DNA from: Sphingobacteriia bacterium
GTDB taxonomy: Bacteria > Bacteroidota > Bacteroidia > Chitinophagales > Chitinophagaceae
Reading direction: 5' to 3'
DNA: 64,000 bases
Assembly (NCBI GenBank): GCA_017304675.1
Contig: JAFKLS010000017.1
Coordinates: 434,001 to 498,000 of the forward strand
Within the stretch, counting starts at the first letter, position 1, and each line of letters opens with the position of its first letter. The position numbers and the translations under genes were made by a program. Positions 25,625-35,370 of the stretch are shown here, in pieces. Below the pieces are notes generated by a model. The model ran no database searches, was not told the DNA's origin, and saw only the letters and a list, made by a program, of their open reading frames with translations.

Positions 25625-26851
25625 TTATGTATGGTGAATAATACTTTCTTTTAAGAACGGATGATATTTTGGAATCAGTGGTTTGCTTGCCAATGCTCTT
25701 GAAACGAAGAAAATCATTAGCCCAACAAATAAACTCAATATGCCAAAATCCAACCATCCTAATGTAACTTCCTCCTTGCTGATACTACCCATCACTTCCT
25801 GATAAAAATCTATCCAGTGGCCAAATAAAATCAGTACGGCCATAAAGGTTATAAGTGTATAATTCCTTTTAGCTGAGCGCTTCATTAAAATCAATAACGG
25901 GCAAATAAAGTTGATGATCAGGTTTAGGAAGAAAATTCCTTTATAAGGCCCCTGTACCCTATGTTTAAAATAAATCGTTTCTTCCGGTTGGTTACTATAC
26001 CATATAAGCATGTATTGAGAAAACCATAGGTATGTCCAGAAAATAGAGAAAGCGAACATGAATTTACCAATATCGTGCAAGTGTTCCTGATTGGTATATT
26101 CCAGGTAGCCTTTATTTTTTAAATAAATAACCCATAGCGCAATAAGACTCATACCGCTAACAAATGAACTGGCAAAATTGTACCAGCTGTACATGGTGCT
26201 ATACCAATGCGCATCGATACTCATCATCCATAACCAAGGCACGGTAGATCCAACAGTTAAGGCAAACCAAACAATAAATAATGCAGCTCTAACAGTGTTT
26301 CTCCATATAAAAGAGGCTCCTATTTCTCCATCCATGGCAGCAGTATCTGCTTCGTTGCTAATCTGGCGCATTCTCCAGCCTAATAAACTCCATAATCCTA
26401 CCGCCAATAAAGTCCATATAACAAAGAATTTAACATTTAAGAACCCGGATTTTCCTTTTAATATCTCATCATTTTCCACCGCTTTGGTATCTAACCAATG
26501 ATAAATATGGTGGTTACCGCTTAAAGCAACAAATAATAAAACAGCAACAGTAATAGAGCCAAAAATAGGTACCATGGTAGAAATAGCTTCCGGTACACGA
26601 CGGAAAGATTGTTGCCAGCCACCCCATGCCAATGTTGTTACGCAGATAAAAAACATACTGGCATTACAAATCAATGTCCAAAATATGGTATTGTACATAA
26701 TGGTGCCAATGAATACCGCTTGTTCTTCTTCTGTTCCTCTGCCTTTGGTTATAAACCCGGCAATTAATGCCACCAAACCAAAACCAATTAAGGCGTAGGC
26801 CCATGTTTTTAATTTGGAAGGAATTTCGAATTGTTCTTTAATTGATGCCAT
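25625..26851 (-). CDS. actF: Alternative complex III, integral membrane subunit ActF
   Basis: ActF is one of two NrfD-like ten-helix subunits of alternative complex III, a quinol:cytochrome c/oxidase oxidoreductase. The 408-residue protein shows a run of hydrophobic segments and the pattern FWTYLWFSQYMLIWYSNQPEE near the middle. The ATG at 26851 is preferred. A TTG six codons upstream would lie inside an intergenic REP-like repeat. It follows actE by about 87 bp, that gap holding the repeat, and precedes coxB by 71 bp. Confidence 0.92.
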   Translation of the reverse strand: MASIKEQFEIPSKLKTWAYALIGFGLVALIAGFITKGRGTEEEQAVFIGTIMYNTIFWTLICNASMFFICVTTLAWGGWQQSFRRVPEAISTMVPIFGSITVAVLLFVALSGNHHIYHWLDTKAVENDEILKGKSGFLNVKFFVIWTLLAVGLWSLLGWRMRQISNEADTAAMDGEIGASFIWRNTVRAALFIVWFALTVGSTVPWLWMMSIDAHWYSTMYSWYNFASSFVSGMSLIALWVIYLKNKGYLEYTNQEHLHDIGKFMFAFSIFWTYLWFSQYMLIWYSNQPEETIYFKHRVQGPYKGIFFLNLIINFICPLLILMKRSAKRNYTLITFMAVLILFGHWIDFYQEVMGSISKEEVTLGWLDFGILSLFVGLMIFFVSRALASKPLIPKYHPFLKESIIHHT

Positions 26852-26865
26852 TGTTTTCTTTTTTG

Positions 26866-26930
26866 TCAACCTGAGCTTGTCGAAGGCTCATTTATTTTTG
26901 AGTTGTGTTTCGACTGGGCTCAACACAACC
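26866..26930. repeat. REP-like inverted pair between actE and actF
   Basis: The first unit carries CTGAGCTTGTCGAAGGCTC (from 26871), and the second, inverted, reads on the other strand TTGAGCCCAGTCGAAACAC. Within the second, GTTGTGTT (26903-26910) pairs with AACACAAC (26922-26929). The GAGC-TTGTCGAA core is widespread as an intergenic palindromic repeat in many bacteria. I see only this pair in the window. Confidence 0.55.
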
Positions 26931-26937
26931 GTTGAAT

Positions 26938-27567
26938 TTATTTTGCTGCAGTAGCTGTTGCAGGAGCAGCCCCTGCTTTTGCTTCTGCCTGTTTTATTTT
27001 AATGTAACGGATCACCATCCAACGTTGTTTGCGGCTTAATTGAGAGGCATAGCTGCCCATTAAATTTTTTCCGTAAGCAACTGAGTAAAACATTTGCCCT
27101 TCCGGCATTGCTTCATACTTTGCATCGCCTACCAATGTAGCCGGTTTTGCAGGGTAGGGCCCATCTCCTCCTTTATACAACGGCCCATTGCCATCTAATT
27201 TTTTACCGTGGCAAATACCGCAATTAATTAAATACAATCTTTCTGCTTCGGCTAAATCTGTTTTGTTTAAAGAATCAACAGGGCTTTTAACTGATTTAGA
27301 AGCTGCATAATTGGTTGTGTCGCCGGCCTTATCTTTTGTAAGATGAAAAGGCATTTCTTCTCCACGGGCAATGGTTCCTTCTACCGGTCTGTTGTTATAG
27401 TTAATTCCCTGTTCTTTTAAATTGCTATGATCTGCATACGTTTCATACGCACGGCTGTATGCCATATCCGGCATATAAATATTATTGGGCTTACGCTTAA
27501 CATCATCGCAGCTAACAATAACTGTTGCAGCTGTGGCGATGAATGCTATGATTGATAATTTCTTCAT
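26938..27567 (-). CDS. actE: Alternative complex III monoheme cytochrome c subunit ActE
   Basis: A 209-residue lipoprotein cytochrome (signal ends VSC at about 18-20). One heme-binding motif CGICHG lies near residue 117, and MPEGQMFYSVAYGKNLMGSY supplies the likely Met ligand. In alternative complex III this subunit is on the periplasmic side and passes electrons to the oxidase or a soluble cytochrome. The C-terminus is Ala-rich. It lies 19 bp after actD. Confidence 0.92.
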   Translation of the reverse strand: MKKLSIIAFIATAATVIVSCDDVKRKPNNIYMPDMAYSRAYETYADHSNLKEQGINYNNRPVEGTIARGEEMPFHLTKDKAGDTTNYAASKSVKSPVDSLNKTDLAEAERLYLINCGICHGKKLDGNGPLYKGGDGPYPAKPATLVGDAKYEAMPEGQMFYSVAYGKNLMGSYASQLSRKQRWMVIRYIKIKQAEAKAGAAPATATAAK

Positions 27568-27586
27568 TGTAAAATCTATTCAAAAA

Positions 27587-28174
27587 TTAAGCTGCTACTA
27601 TTTTGTTTTCAAAAGGCATTTCGTCTTTATCATATCGTCCTAACCACCAGCCATCTTCAGCAACCTGAACGTTTACTTCTACCGCTCCTGCATTCTTTAA
27701 GAATGCTTGCAGGTCATCAATATTGGTTTTACTTGTACACTCAATAGGCATTACAAACAAATCGTCGGTTGCCCTTGCATGAAAATGATGTTTTTTAACA
27801 AATGGTGCCAACTGGCATAGATAGCAGAAAGTAAGTACCATGCCAACAGCAGAGAACAATACGGTTAGCTCAAACATAATGGGTATCCATGCAGGCAAGG
27901 CAAAATGCGGTTTACCACCAATGTTCAAAGGCCAGTCGCTCGTTAATATCCAACTAATGCAGCTCAATGCAGTGGTTGTACCGGTAATACCATAAATAAA
28001 GCCCGCAGTATGCAAACTGGTTTCACGCATACCTAATGCATGATCTAACCCATGCACTGGGAACGGAGTATATACATCCTGAATTTTATACCCTGCAGTG
28101 CGTACTTTTTTTATTGCCGGAAATAAAACCTCTTCATCATCAAAACAACCAACAACAAATGTTTTTTTTGCCAT
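27587..28174 (-). CDS. actD: Alternative complex III subunit ActD (DUF3341)
   Basis: A 195-residue protein with an N-terminal cytoplasmic domain (FVVGCFDDEEVLFPAIKKVR, DVYTPFPVHGLD) and two membrane helices (about 60-80 and 95-120), as in the DUF3341 subunit of alternative complex III. It binds no cofactor in known structures. The gene is in the standard order between actC and actE. Confidence 0.93.
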   Translation of the reverse strand: MAKKTFVVGCFDDEEVLFPAIKKVRTAGYKIQDVYTPFPVHGLDHALGMRETSLHTAGFIYGITGTTTALSCISWILTSDWPLNIGGKPHFALPAWIPIMFELTVLFSAVGMVLTFCYLCQLAPFVKKHHFHARATDDLFVMPIECTSKTNIDDLQAFLKNAGAVEVNVQVAEDGWWLGRYDKDEMPFENKIVAA

Positions 28175-28225
28175 ATCGTTTTTCCCTTCAGGGAATTTAT
28201 TGTTTAAAAAATGATCTTTCTATTT

Positions 28226-29695
28226 TTAATTGTGAGCATGATTGTCTACAGTAGTATGCCCATGGCCGCTATGTCCAAATACTTCTGCAGGTACCTGTTC
28301 CAAGTGACCCATTTTTTCTTTATAGCTTTCTCCTGTTGTTTTCAATACATATTTAATTTCTGCTATTGCAATTACCGGGAAGTATTTTGCAAATAAGAAG
28401 AAGCAGGTAAAGAATAAACCGAATGTTCCCAAATAGAAGCCAATTTCCCAAATGGTTGGGCTATAATATACCGCCCAGGAAGAAGGCAGGTAATCACGAT
28501 ACAGTGATGTAACAATGATCACAAAACGCTCAAACCACATACCTATATTCACAATTACACTCATAAAGAAGGTAACAAAAAGATTTCTTCTCATTTTCCT
28601 GAACCAAAATATTTGCGGGCTTATTACGTTACAAGCCATCATACCCCAATAACTCCATCCGTATGGGCTGAATAAATTAGCACGGCTGTACCAGAAAGTA
28701 TATCCTTCATATTTGTTCTGAGAATACCATCCCATAAACAATTCTGTAAGGTAGGCAACCCCTACAATAGAACCTGTTAGTACAATTACTTTATTCATTG
28801 CCTCTATATGCCCCATAGTAACATAATCTTCCATTCCAAATACTTTACGCACAATAATCATTAACGATTGCACCATTGCGAATCCTGAGAATACCGCACC
28901 GGCAACGAAATATGGAGGGAAGATGGTTGTATGCCAACCGGGAATTACAGAAGTGGCAAAGTCGAAGGATACGATTGTATGTACAGATAATACTAACGGC
29001 GTACTTAAACCTGCCAATACCAATGATAAACTTTCGTGGCGTTGCCAGTGTTTGGTAGAACCACTCCAACCAAATGAAGCAACTCCATATAAATGTTTAC
29101 GCAGTTTAGTTTTAGCTCTGTCGCGTACAGTTGCCAAATCAGGTAATAAACCACTATACCAGAATAATAATGATACTGTAAAATAAGTAGAGATCGCAAA
29201 TACGTCCCACAACAAAGGTGAGTTAAAGTTTACCCATAAAGGGCCACGGGTATTAGGATAAGGCATTACAAAGAAAGCCATCCATACACGACCCATGTGC
29301 CAGATAGGAAACTGACCGGCACACATTACCGCGAAGATCGTCATCGCTTCTGCAGCACGGTTTACACCTGTTCTCCAACCCTGACGGAACAATAATAAGA
29401 TTGCAGAGATCAAAGTACCGGCGTGACCAATACCTACCCACCATACGAAGTTGGTAATATCCCAACCCCAACCAATGGTTTTATTCAGGTTCCACTGGCC
29501 AATACCGTATGTAACATCCCGGTAAATAGAGTAAACACCAAATATCAATAATGCAACAGCAATATAAAAACCTATGTACCAAAGCTTGCTTGGTTTTGCT
29601 TCAATAGGTCGTACAATATCTTCCGTTACATCATGGTAAGTTTTACTACCATATACCAACGGTTCTCTTAACTGGCTTTCGTACTTTAAATGCAT
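28226..29695 (-). CDS. actC: Alternative complex III quinol-binding membrane subunit ActC (NrfD-like)
   Basis: ActC is the main NrfD/PsrC-type subunit, with about ten helices and the presumed quinol site. The 489-residue protein has an N-terminal cytoplasmic segment and features such as GWGWDITNFVWWVGIGHAGTLISAI, a very well conserved family stretch (about 80-104), and HTIVSFDFATSVIPGWHTTIFPPYFVAGA. It is separated from actB by an unexpected NHL-repeat gene. Confidence 0.94.
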   Translation of the reverse strand: MHLKYESQLREPLVYGSKTYHDVTEDIVRPIEAKPSKLWYIGFYIAVALLIFGVYSIYRDVTYGIGQWNLNKTIGWGWDITNFVWWVGIGHAGTLISAILLLFRQGWRTGVNRAAEAMTIFAVMCAGQFPIWHMGRVWMAFFVMPYPNTRGPLWVNFNSPLLWDVFAISTYFTVSLLFWYSGLLPDLATVRDRAKTKLRKHLYGVASFGWSGSTKHWQRHESLSLVLAGLSTPLVLSVHTIVSFDFATSVIPGWHTTIFPPYFVAGAVFSGFAMVQSLMIIVRKVFGMEDYVTMGHIEAMNKVIVLTGSIVGVAYLTELFMGWYSQNKYEGYTFWYSRANLFSPYGWSYWGMMACNVISPQIFWFRKMRRNLFVTFFMSVIVNIGMWFERFVIIVTSLYRDYLPSSWAVYYSPTIWEIGFYLGTFGLFFTCFFLFAKYFPVIAIAEIKYVLKTTGESYKEKMGHLEQVPAEVFGHSGHGHTTVDNHAHN

Positions 29696-29762
29696 ATTTT
29701 TAAGCTTTTAGCCTTCGTAATTACTTTGGCTAATATATTTTTATCTAAAAAAACAATTTCCG

Positions 29763-30896
29763 CTATTGATTCGTTTTTATAATTCTGCGATTGTCAGAAT
29801 CAGTAACATATAAATAGCCTTTTCTATCAACGGCAATTCCCCAAATTAGATTAAACCCAGTTTTTGTTCCAATTACAGCTCCATTAGAATTCAATTTTAC
29901 AACTTTACCAATTCTACTAGTTAGATTATCCCAATCAGCAACATATACATTCCCATTTATGTCAACCGCAACATCTGTTGGATTATTAAACCCTGACGCA
30001 AAAGTATTTAAATTACCTGCTGAATTAATTTTATAAATTACTTTATTGCCTCTATCAGCAACATATACATTATCGTTATTATCGACTGCAATTCCATTAG
30101 GGTTATTTAATCCATTCGTCAAAAAATAGGTACTTATACCAAGATTATTAATTTTAGCAATTTTCCCTCCAGTAAGTACATAAATATTATTGTTATTTAA
30201 ATTTATTGTAAGTCCATATGTAGTTTCAGGATAGCTAGACCATGTTGAAACACTTCCTCCACTTGTGATTTTAGCAACTCTTCCATGGTCATAATCACCG
30301 ACATAAGAATTACCGTTATTATCTACTGCAACTCCTATTGGATTAGAAAAACTGTTGTTTCCAATCCCAACCGCAGTACTATCAAGCATATTGAATTTAA
30401 TAATGTTTCCAACTCCATACATATTAAAGCTAGGGCTTAATTGGTCTGATATGTATAATACTGTACCTGCAGTATCAACAGCAATTTTATACGGAAAATT
30501 TAAGCCACCAATCCTTAGTGCTCTAAAAATATTATAGGTATAAACAGGTCCATTAGCAATAGCCCCATTTACTTTAACACTAACATTTCCAGTCGCTGAT
30601 TGAGGTACTGTAACGATTAATTGATTTTCAGTTGCACTTATAATTTTCGCACTAACTCCATTAAAAAAAACACTATCTAAGGAAGCATTCGAGTTAAAAT
30701 TTAATCCTTTAATTGTGTCTAAGTCTGTAACATTCCCAGAAATAGGACTTATTGATGTAATAATAGGAGTATTATTTACAGGTTCCGACGCACTTGGAGA
30801 ACAAGAAAATAATAGAGTGCAACTAATAAATATCGCTATCGTAATACAGCTCACAACTGCAATTCCAAAATTCAATATGTAAATTATTTTCTTCAA
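29763..30896 (-). CDS. NHL-repeat lipoprotein with IPT/TIG domain, inserted in the act operon
   Basis: A 377-residue exported lipoprotein: a hydrophobic N-terminus ending LFSC (about 29-32) followed by SPSASEP, an IPT/TIG-like domain (about 44-120, TPIITSISPISG to VYTYN), then five or six NHL blades of a beta-propeller (IAVD-x-G-VYVAD pattern, 135-377). It is not an alternative complex III subunit. It lies nine bases after actB and 67 bp before actC on the same strand, so it should be on the operon transcript. Its DNA looks more A/T-rich than the neighbours. The start is TTG. Its role in the complex, if any, is unknown. Confidence 0.85.
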   Translation of the reverse strand: MKKIIYILNFGIAVVSCITIAIFISCTLLFSCSPSASEPVNNTPIITSISPISGNVTDLDTIKGLNFNSNASLDSVFFNGVSAKIISATENQLIVTVPQSATGNVSVKVNGAIANGPVYTYNIFRALRIGGLNFPYKIAVDTAGTVLYISDQLSPSFNMYGVGNIIKFNMLDSTAVGIGNNSFSNPIGVAVDNNGNSYVGDYDHGRVAKITSGGSVSTWSSYPETTYGLTINLNNNNIYVLTGGKIAKINNLGISTYFLTNGLNNPNGIAVDNNDNVYVADRGNKVIYKINSAGNLNTFASGFNNPTDVAVDINGNVYVADWDNLTSRIGKVVKLNSNGAVIGTKTGFNLIWGIAVDRKGYLYVTDSDNRRIIKTNQ

Positions 30897-30905
30897 AAAA
30901 GTAAA

Positions 30906-33900
30906 TTAAGCATGTTCTTTTTCTTCTTTCTTTTCAGCACCTGCATGTTCTTCTTCAATGTTTCTCACTTTAGCTAAGTAAGTAACATTCGGTAACACGT
31001 GCAATTGCTCTAATGAGTAGAAAGAACGTAATTTATTTTCCTGTCTGGTGATGCTGATGGCACTATGGCTATCATTAGCATTACCAAATACAATGGCATT
31101 TGTTGGACAAGCCTGCTGACAAGCCGTTTTCAAATCCCATTTACCTTCGTTACCTGTTTCTAATGGTCTGCTTTCTTTCTTGGCTTTTAGTTTACCTTCT
31201 TGTAAGCGTTGAACACAGAAAGAACATTTTTCAATCACACCACGGGAACGAACAGTAACATCAGGGTTCAATACCATTCTTGTTAAATCATCGTTCATCA
31301 TCAACACCACATCATTCAACACATCTTTTTGGTTATCCGGGAAGCTGTCTGCACCGGTATAATCCGCCCAATTGAAACGACGAACTTTATAAGGACAGTT
31401 GTTAGCACAATATCTTGTACCGATACAACGGTTATAAGTCATTTGGTTCAAACCTTCACTACTGTGGTTGGTTGCTGCCACCGGACAAACGTTCTCACAA
31501 GGAGCATTATCACAGTGTTGGCACATCAATGGTTGGAATACTACATTCGGGTTATCCATATCGCCGCTGTAATAACGGTCGATTCTTAACCAATGCATAT
31601 CGTGGAAACGCAATACTTCAGGTTTACCAACAACAGGAACGTTGTTTTCTGCATGACATGCTACCACACAGGCAGAACAGCCTGTACAGGTATTCAGGTC
31701 TACACTCATTCCCCATTTAATTCCCGGCCTGTCAAAAACAGGGTAAATGGTTCCGTCTTTTTCAAATTTTGCTAATCCGCCAAAAGGAGCTAATTCTTTT
31801 TCCCTGTCTTCCAAAATTTCTTTCGGATCTTCTTTAAAGTGCGCCAGGGTTAACTCTTTCATCACTTCGGTACGATTACCTTGTGCAGTATCGTAGCCAT
31901 TGTGTGTTTGCGTTAAAGCAACTTTATATGTTTCGTTTGTTAATTCTAATTGAACATCGGCTACTGAATAATTTACAGTATTACCGTTCAGGCTGGTAAA
32001 TACAAATGCATTTTGACCTGTACCTGCAGCAGCTTTACCAATTTTTTCAGATCTTCCGTAACCCAGCGCAATACCTACTGTATCTGCCTGTGTGCCCGGA
32101 ATAATCAGTGCCGGCAAAGAAATTGTTTTACCATTAACGGTAACTTTTACTACTTTTTTAGGAGGCTGCACCTCGTAAGCATCTGCCTGGCCATTATTAG
32201 TAAGATCAATGTTTAATAATGTTTTTGCCAAAGCTGGAGAAACAATTAAATAATTATCCCATGTAGCTTTTGTAACCGGATCGGGTAATTCTTGTAACCA
32301 AGGATTAGATGCGCCATCAGTAGCACCAACTGTTACTTTTTGGTATAAAACCAATTCGTATTTACCAGCTTTCTTGCCCGAAGTCGCAGCGCTTACTGCA
32401 TTTGCAACTGCACTGCTACTAAAGTTTGCACTTACAGTATTGGTAGATGCAGGGGCAATAATACCTTCTTGTAATACTTTATCCCAACCATTTTCTCCAC
32501 CAACTTTTGCAGACCAATATGTTTTTAAATAAGTAACATAATCTGTTGTAGAGCCATTCCACAACAACAAACTATCTTGCCATTGACGTGTTTTGAATAA
32601 AGGGGCGATAGTAGGTTGTAAAAAAGAGTAATGCCCTGTTTTAATCTCGGCGTCTCCCCAGCTTTCTAAATAATGGTGAGATGGGATTACATATTTACAC
32701 AACTGTGTTGTTTCGTCGTTTTTACCATTAAAAGAAACAGCAACTTTTACTTTTTTCAATCCTGCTATAAACTTATCTGCCGCAAACCAGGAGTAAGCAG
32801 GGTTTGTTCCGTAAACGAACAATGCAGGAACATTGCCGGCATTCATTTCTTCTACCAGCTTCGCAAAATCTGCATCTACACCCTGGTAAGTATATGTTGC
32901 AGACCAATCGATTGTTTTACCGTTGCTTTGTAATGCTTCGTTAATGGCATTTACAACTATCTGAATATTTACATCGTTACTACCCGAAACAACCAAAGCC
33001 TCACCTTTAGCTGATGTTAATGCTTTTGCCGCTTTCTCAATACCTGCTTTTAATTTGGCATCAGCTATAGATACAGCCTGCCCGTTAATAGCATTTAATA
33101 ACGCAACGGCAACTGAACCTGTTTCAGAAGGTTTGTGTAAAAATCTTTCATCTGCATTAGAACCTGTTAAGCTGGCCACACTTTCAAAATGAATGTGTTT
33201 GCTCATGCTTGGGTTCTTTTCGTTTATTTTTTTGCCCTTGGCATATTGTTTAGAGAATTCAATAGGGCTAATCCAGGTTCCTAAAAAATCTGCTCCTAAG
33301 CTTACAATCACTTTTGCATTATCGAATTTATAGGAAGGAATTGCTTTTTTTCCGTAGGTAGCTTCATTGGCCAATAAGATTCCGGAATAAGAAACAGCAT
33401 CGTACACAACATGCTTGCTGCCCGGATGTTTAGCAATGAATTGGTTGATGATTTCTTTTGTAGAAGGAGAAACTATTGAGCTGGTTAAAATAGTAACAGG
33501 GTTAGAACCTAATGCTACAGCTATTTCTTTATCAAATGCCTCAAAAGTTACTTCTTTGGCATCTTCTCCAACACCAATGGTTGGAAAACGCAAACGGGCC
33601 GTATCATACAAATCCAGCACAGAGGCCTGAACTCTTGCAGAAGTACCGCCACCAGTGATATTGCTTAAATCGTTTCCTTCAATTTTAATAGGCCTTCCAT
33701 CGCGAACTTTTGCAACAACGCTAACAGCTTCGCCGCCGTTTACATAGGTTGTAGCATAATAATTGGAAATACCCGGAACAATATCTTCCGGTTTATTGGC
33801 AAAAGGAATGGCTTTTTTTACCGGTACTTCGCAACTTGCGGCAATTGTTGCTGCGGCAGTGCTAAAACCTAAATATTTCAAAAAGTCTCTGCGAGGTGTA

Positions 33901-34025
33901 CTTGCAGAAAGTAATCCTTCGTTTTCGAAAGGGAGTTCTTCTTTAAATTCATCCTTTACAGATTGCTGATAAGCTTCTGAATTGTTTAATTCCCCGAAAC
34001 TTTGCCAATACTTTTTATCGCTCAT
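30906..34025 (-). CDS. actB: Alternative complex III iron-sulfur subunit ActB
   Basis: The 1039-residue protein fuses a molybdopterin-oxidoreductase-like part (about 90-720) with a ferredoxin part (about 770-1010). A Tat signal, PRRDFLKYLGFSTAAATIAASC, ends in a lipobox-like Cys. In known complexes the first part lacks molybdenum cofactor. The iron-sulfur cysteines are visible: CTGCSACVVAC, CQHCDNAPCENVC, RCIGTRYCANNC, CSFC and CQQACP, enough for four clusters. It takes electrons from the quinol site of ActC toward the hemes of ActA. It lies 46 bp after actA. Confidence 0.95.
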   Translation of the reverse strand: MSDKKYWQSFGELNNSEAYQQSVKDEFKEELPFENEGLLSASTPRRDFLKYLGFSTAAATIAASCEVPVKKAIPFANKPEDIVPGISNYYATTYVNGGEAVSVVAKVRDGRPIKIEGNDLSNITGGGTSARVQASVLDLYDTARLRFPTIGVGEDAKEVTFEAFDKEIAVALGSNPVTILTSSIVSPSTKEIINQFIAKHPGSKHVVYDAVSYSGILLANEATYGKKAIPSYKFDNAKVIVSLGADFLGTWISPIEFSKQYAKGKKINEKNPSMSKHIHFESVASLTGSNADERFLHKPSETGSVAVALLNAINGQAVSIADAKLKAGIEKAAKALTSAKGEALVVSGSNDVNIQIVVNAINEALQSNGKTIDWSATYTYQGVDADFAKLVEEMNAGNVPALFVYGTNPAYSWFAADKFIAGLKKVKVAVSFNGKNDETTQLCKYVIPSHHYLESWGDAEIKTGHYSFLQPTIAPLFKTRQWQDSLLLWNGSTTDYVTYLKTYWSAKVGGENGWDKVLQEGIIAPASTNTVSANFSSSAVANAVSAATSGKKAGKYELVLYQKVTVGATDGASNPWLQELPDPVTKATWDNYLIVSPALAKTLLNIDLTNNGQADAYEVQPPKKVVKVTVNGKTISLPALIIPGTQADTVGIALGYGRSEKIGKAAAGTGQNAFVFTSLNGNTVNYSVADVQLELTNETYKVALTQTHNGYDTAQGNRTEVMKELTLAHFKEDPKEILEDREKELAPFGGLAKFEKDGTIYPVFDRPGIKWGMSVDLNTCTGCSACVVACHAENNVPVVGKPEVLRFHDMHWLRIDRYYSGDMDNPNVVFQPLMCQHCDNAPCENVCPVAATNHSSEGLNQMTYNRCIGTRYCANNCPYKVRRFNWADYTGADSFPDNQKDVLNDVVLMMNDDLTRMVLNPDVTVRSRGVIEKCSFCVQRLQEGKLKAKKESRPLETGNEGKWDLKTACQQACPTNAIVFGNANDSHSAISITRQENKLRSFYSLEQLHVLPNVTYLAKVRNIEEEHAGAEKKEEKEHA

Positions 34026-34071
34026 ATTGTATGATGATTAATTGCCAAACGGAGGCAATGTTCTACTTAAA

Positions 34072-35322
34072 TTAATAATGACATTTTTGACACTCAGTAC
34101 CACCTATTTTTTCAACAGTAATGCCTTTAGTGCTGTCGATCTTTCCGTTCTTCAGGTCTTCGTGGTATTTTTCGTATATGCTATAAAAACCATTTTCTTT
34201 AAACTGTACTTTGGTTTCTCTGTGACAATTAATACACCAGCCCATGCTTAAGTCAGTAAATTGTTTTACCTCATCCATTTTAGTGATCTCCCCATGGCAG
34301 GTTTGGCACTGCACTTTACCAGCGTTAACGTGTTGGGCATGGTTAAAATATACGTGATCTGGCAGGTTATGAATGCGCACCCATTCTATTGGCTCTGCCT
34401 GTGTAGCGTCCCATGGCTGGCCGGGAGTATAATGTGCTTTTTTGTATAATTTCTGAATTTCTGCCGTACCATTTACTTCGTTTCCTTCTTCAGTATAAAT
34501 TTTTTCTCCTTTATACTCATTAATAGCCATATGGCAATTCATACATACATTCACTGAAGGAATGGTTGCCTGTTTGCCCTGGTAAACACCAATATGGCAA
34601 TACTGGCAATTGATTTGGTTGATGCCGGCGTGTACCTTATGGGAATAATAAATAGGTTGTTCTGGCTGGTAATTTTTATTTCTACCCAGGCCAATTGCGC
34701 CTTTTGTAGTATAATAGCCACCCACCAGGAAAAGGATAACCGTTACAAAAGCAATGTAGGCTTTGTTTTTCCAGAAAGGTACCGGCTCAGGAGCAGGAAC
34801 CCCTTCTTTATCGTCAGATAATTTTTTAAGATTGCTGTTTACCTGCATTAAGGTAAAGGCTACAACAGCTAACACAAGGGTTAAAATTCCAAACAGCAAA
34901 GAACTGTCTTTATCATCTGCGGTTGCACCGTTAGCACCTGGCTGAACAGCTGCTGCTGCCGGTTTCCAATCTTTAATATATTTTAAAATAGCGTCTATTT
35001 CTGCATCTGTAAGATTAGGGAACAGGTTCATTGCTGTTTTATTGTACTCGTTGTACAAATCATTAGCATATTTATCGCCTGTTTTCAGGAATGCCTGGTT
35101 ATTCCTTATCCATGCATGCAGGTTAGCCTTGTTGGGCCAACGATCTTCTACCCCCATCAGGGCAGGGCCGGTTAGTTTTTTATCAATAGCATGGCAGGAG
35201 GCACAATTAGCAGAGAAGAGTGCTTTACCATCTTGCGCAGAGGCTGAATTACTAAAACAGAAGCTCAAAAAAACAATGATTCCGGTCAGGAAAATCTTAA
35301 GTGTATTTCTTAGAAATGCCAT
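34072..35322 (-). CDS. actA: Alternative complex III multiheme cytochrome ActA
   Basis: The first gene of the cluster encodes a 416-residue exported protein: a signal peptide (ending near SASAQ), an N-terminal monoheme cytochrome c domain (C40-ASCH), a membrane helix (near 205-225) and a C-terminal multiheme region. I count six CxxCH motifs in all: CASCH, CQYCH, CMNCH, CQTCH, CINCH and, next to the C-terminus, CQKCHY. Five belong to the usual pentaheme ActA and the sixth to the fused cytochrome domain. The ATG at 35322 matches the signal peptide better than earlier in-frame starts. Confidence 0.93.
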   Translation of the reverse strand: MAFLRNTLKIFLTGIIVFLSFCFSNSASAQDGKALFSANCASCHAIDKKLTGPALMGVEDRWPNKANLHAWIRNNQAFLKTGDKYANDLYNEYNKTAMNLFPNLTDAEIDAILKYIKDWKPAAAAVQPGANGATADDKDSSLLFGILTLVLAVVAFTLMQVNSNLKKLSDDKEGVPAPEPVPFWKNKAYIAFVTVILFLVGGYYTTKGAIGLGRNKNYQPEQPIYYSHKVHAGINQINCQYCHIGVYQGKQATIPSVNVCMNCHMAINEYKGEKIYTEEGNEVNGTAEIQKLYKKAHYTPGQPWDATQAEPIEWVRIHNLPDHVYFNHAQHVNAGKVQCQTCHGEITKMDEVKQFTDLSMGWCINCHRETKVQFKENGFYSIYEKYHEDLKNGKIDSTKGITVEKIGGTECQKCHY

Positions 35323-35370
35323 ATTCACAAACAGATTGGTCTTGTGTGGAAAAATAACCATACGCGGCTG

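Noticed and set aside
26852-26869. Earlier TTG start for actF
   Set aside because: It would lie in the REP-like repeat; the ATG at 26851 fits the family N-terminus.
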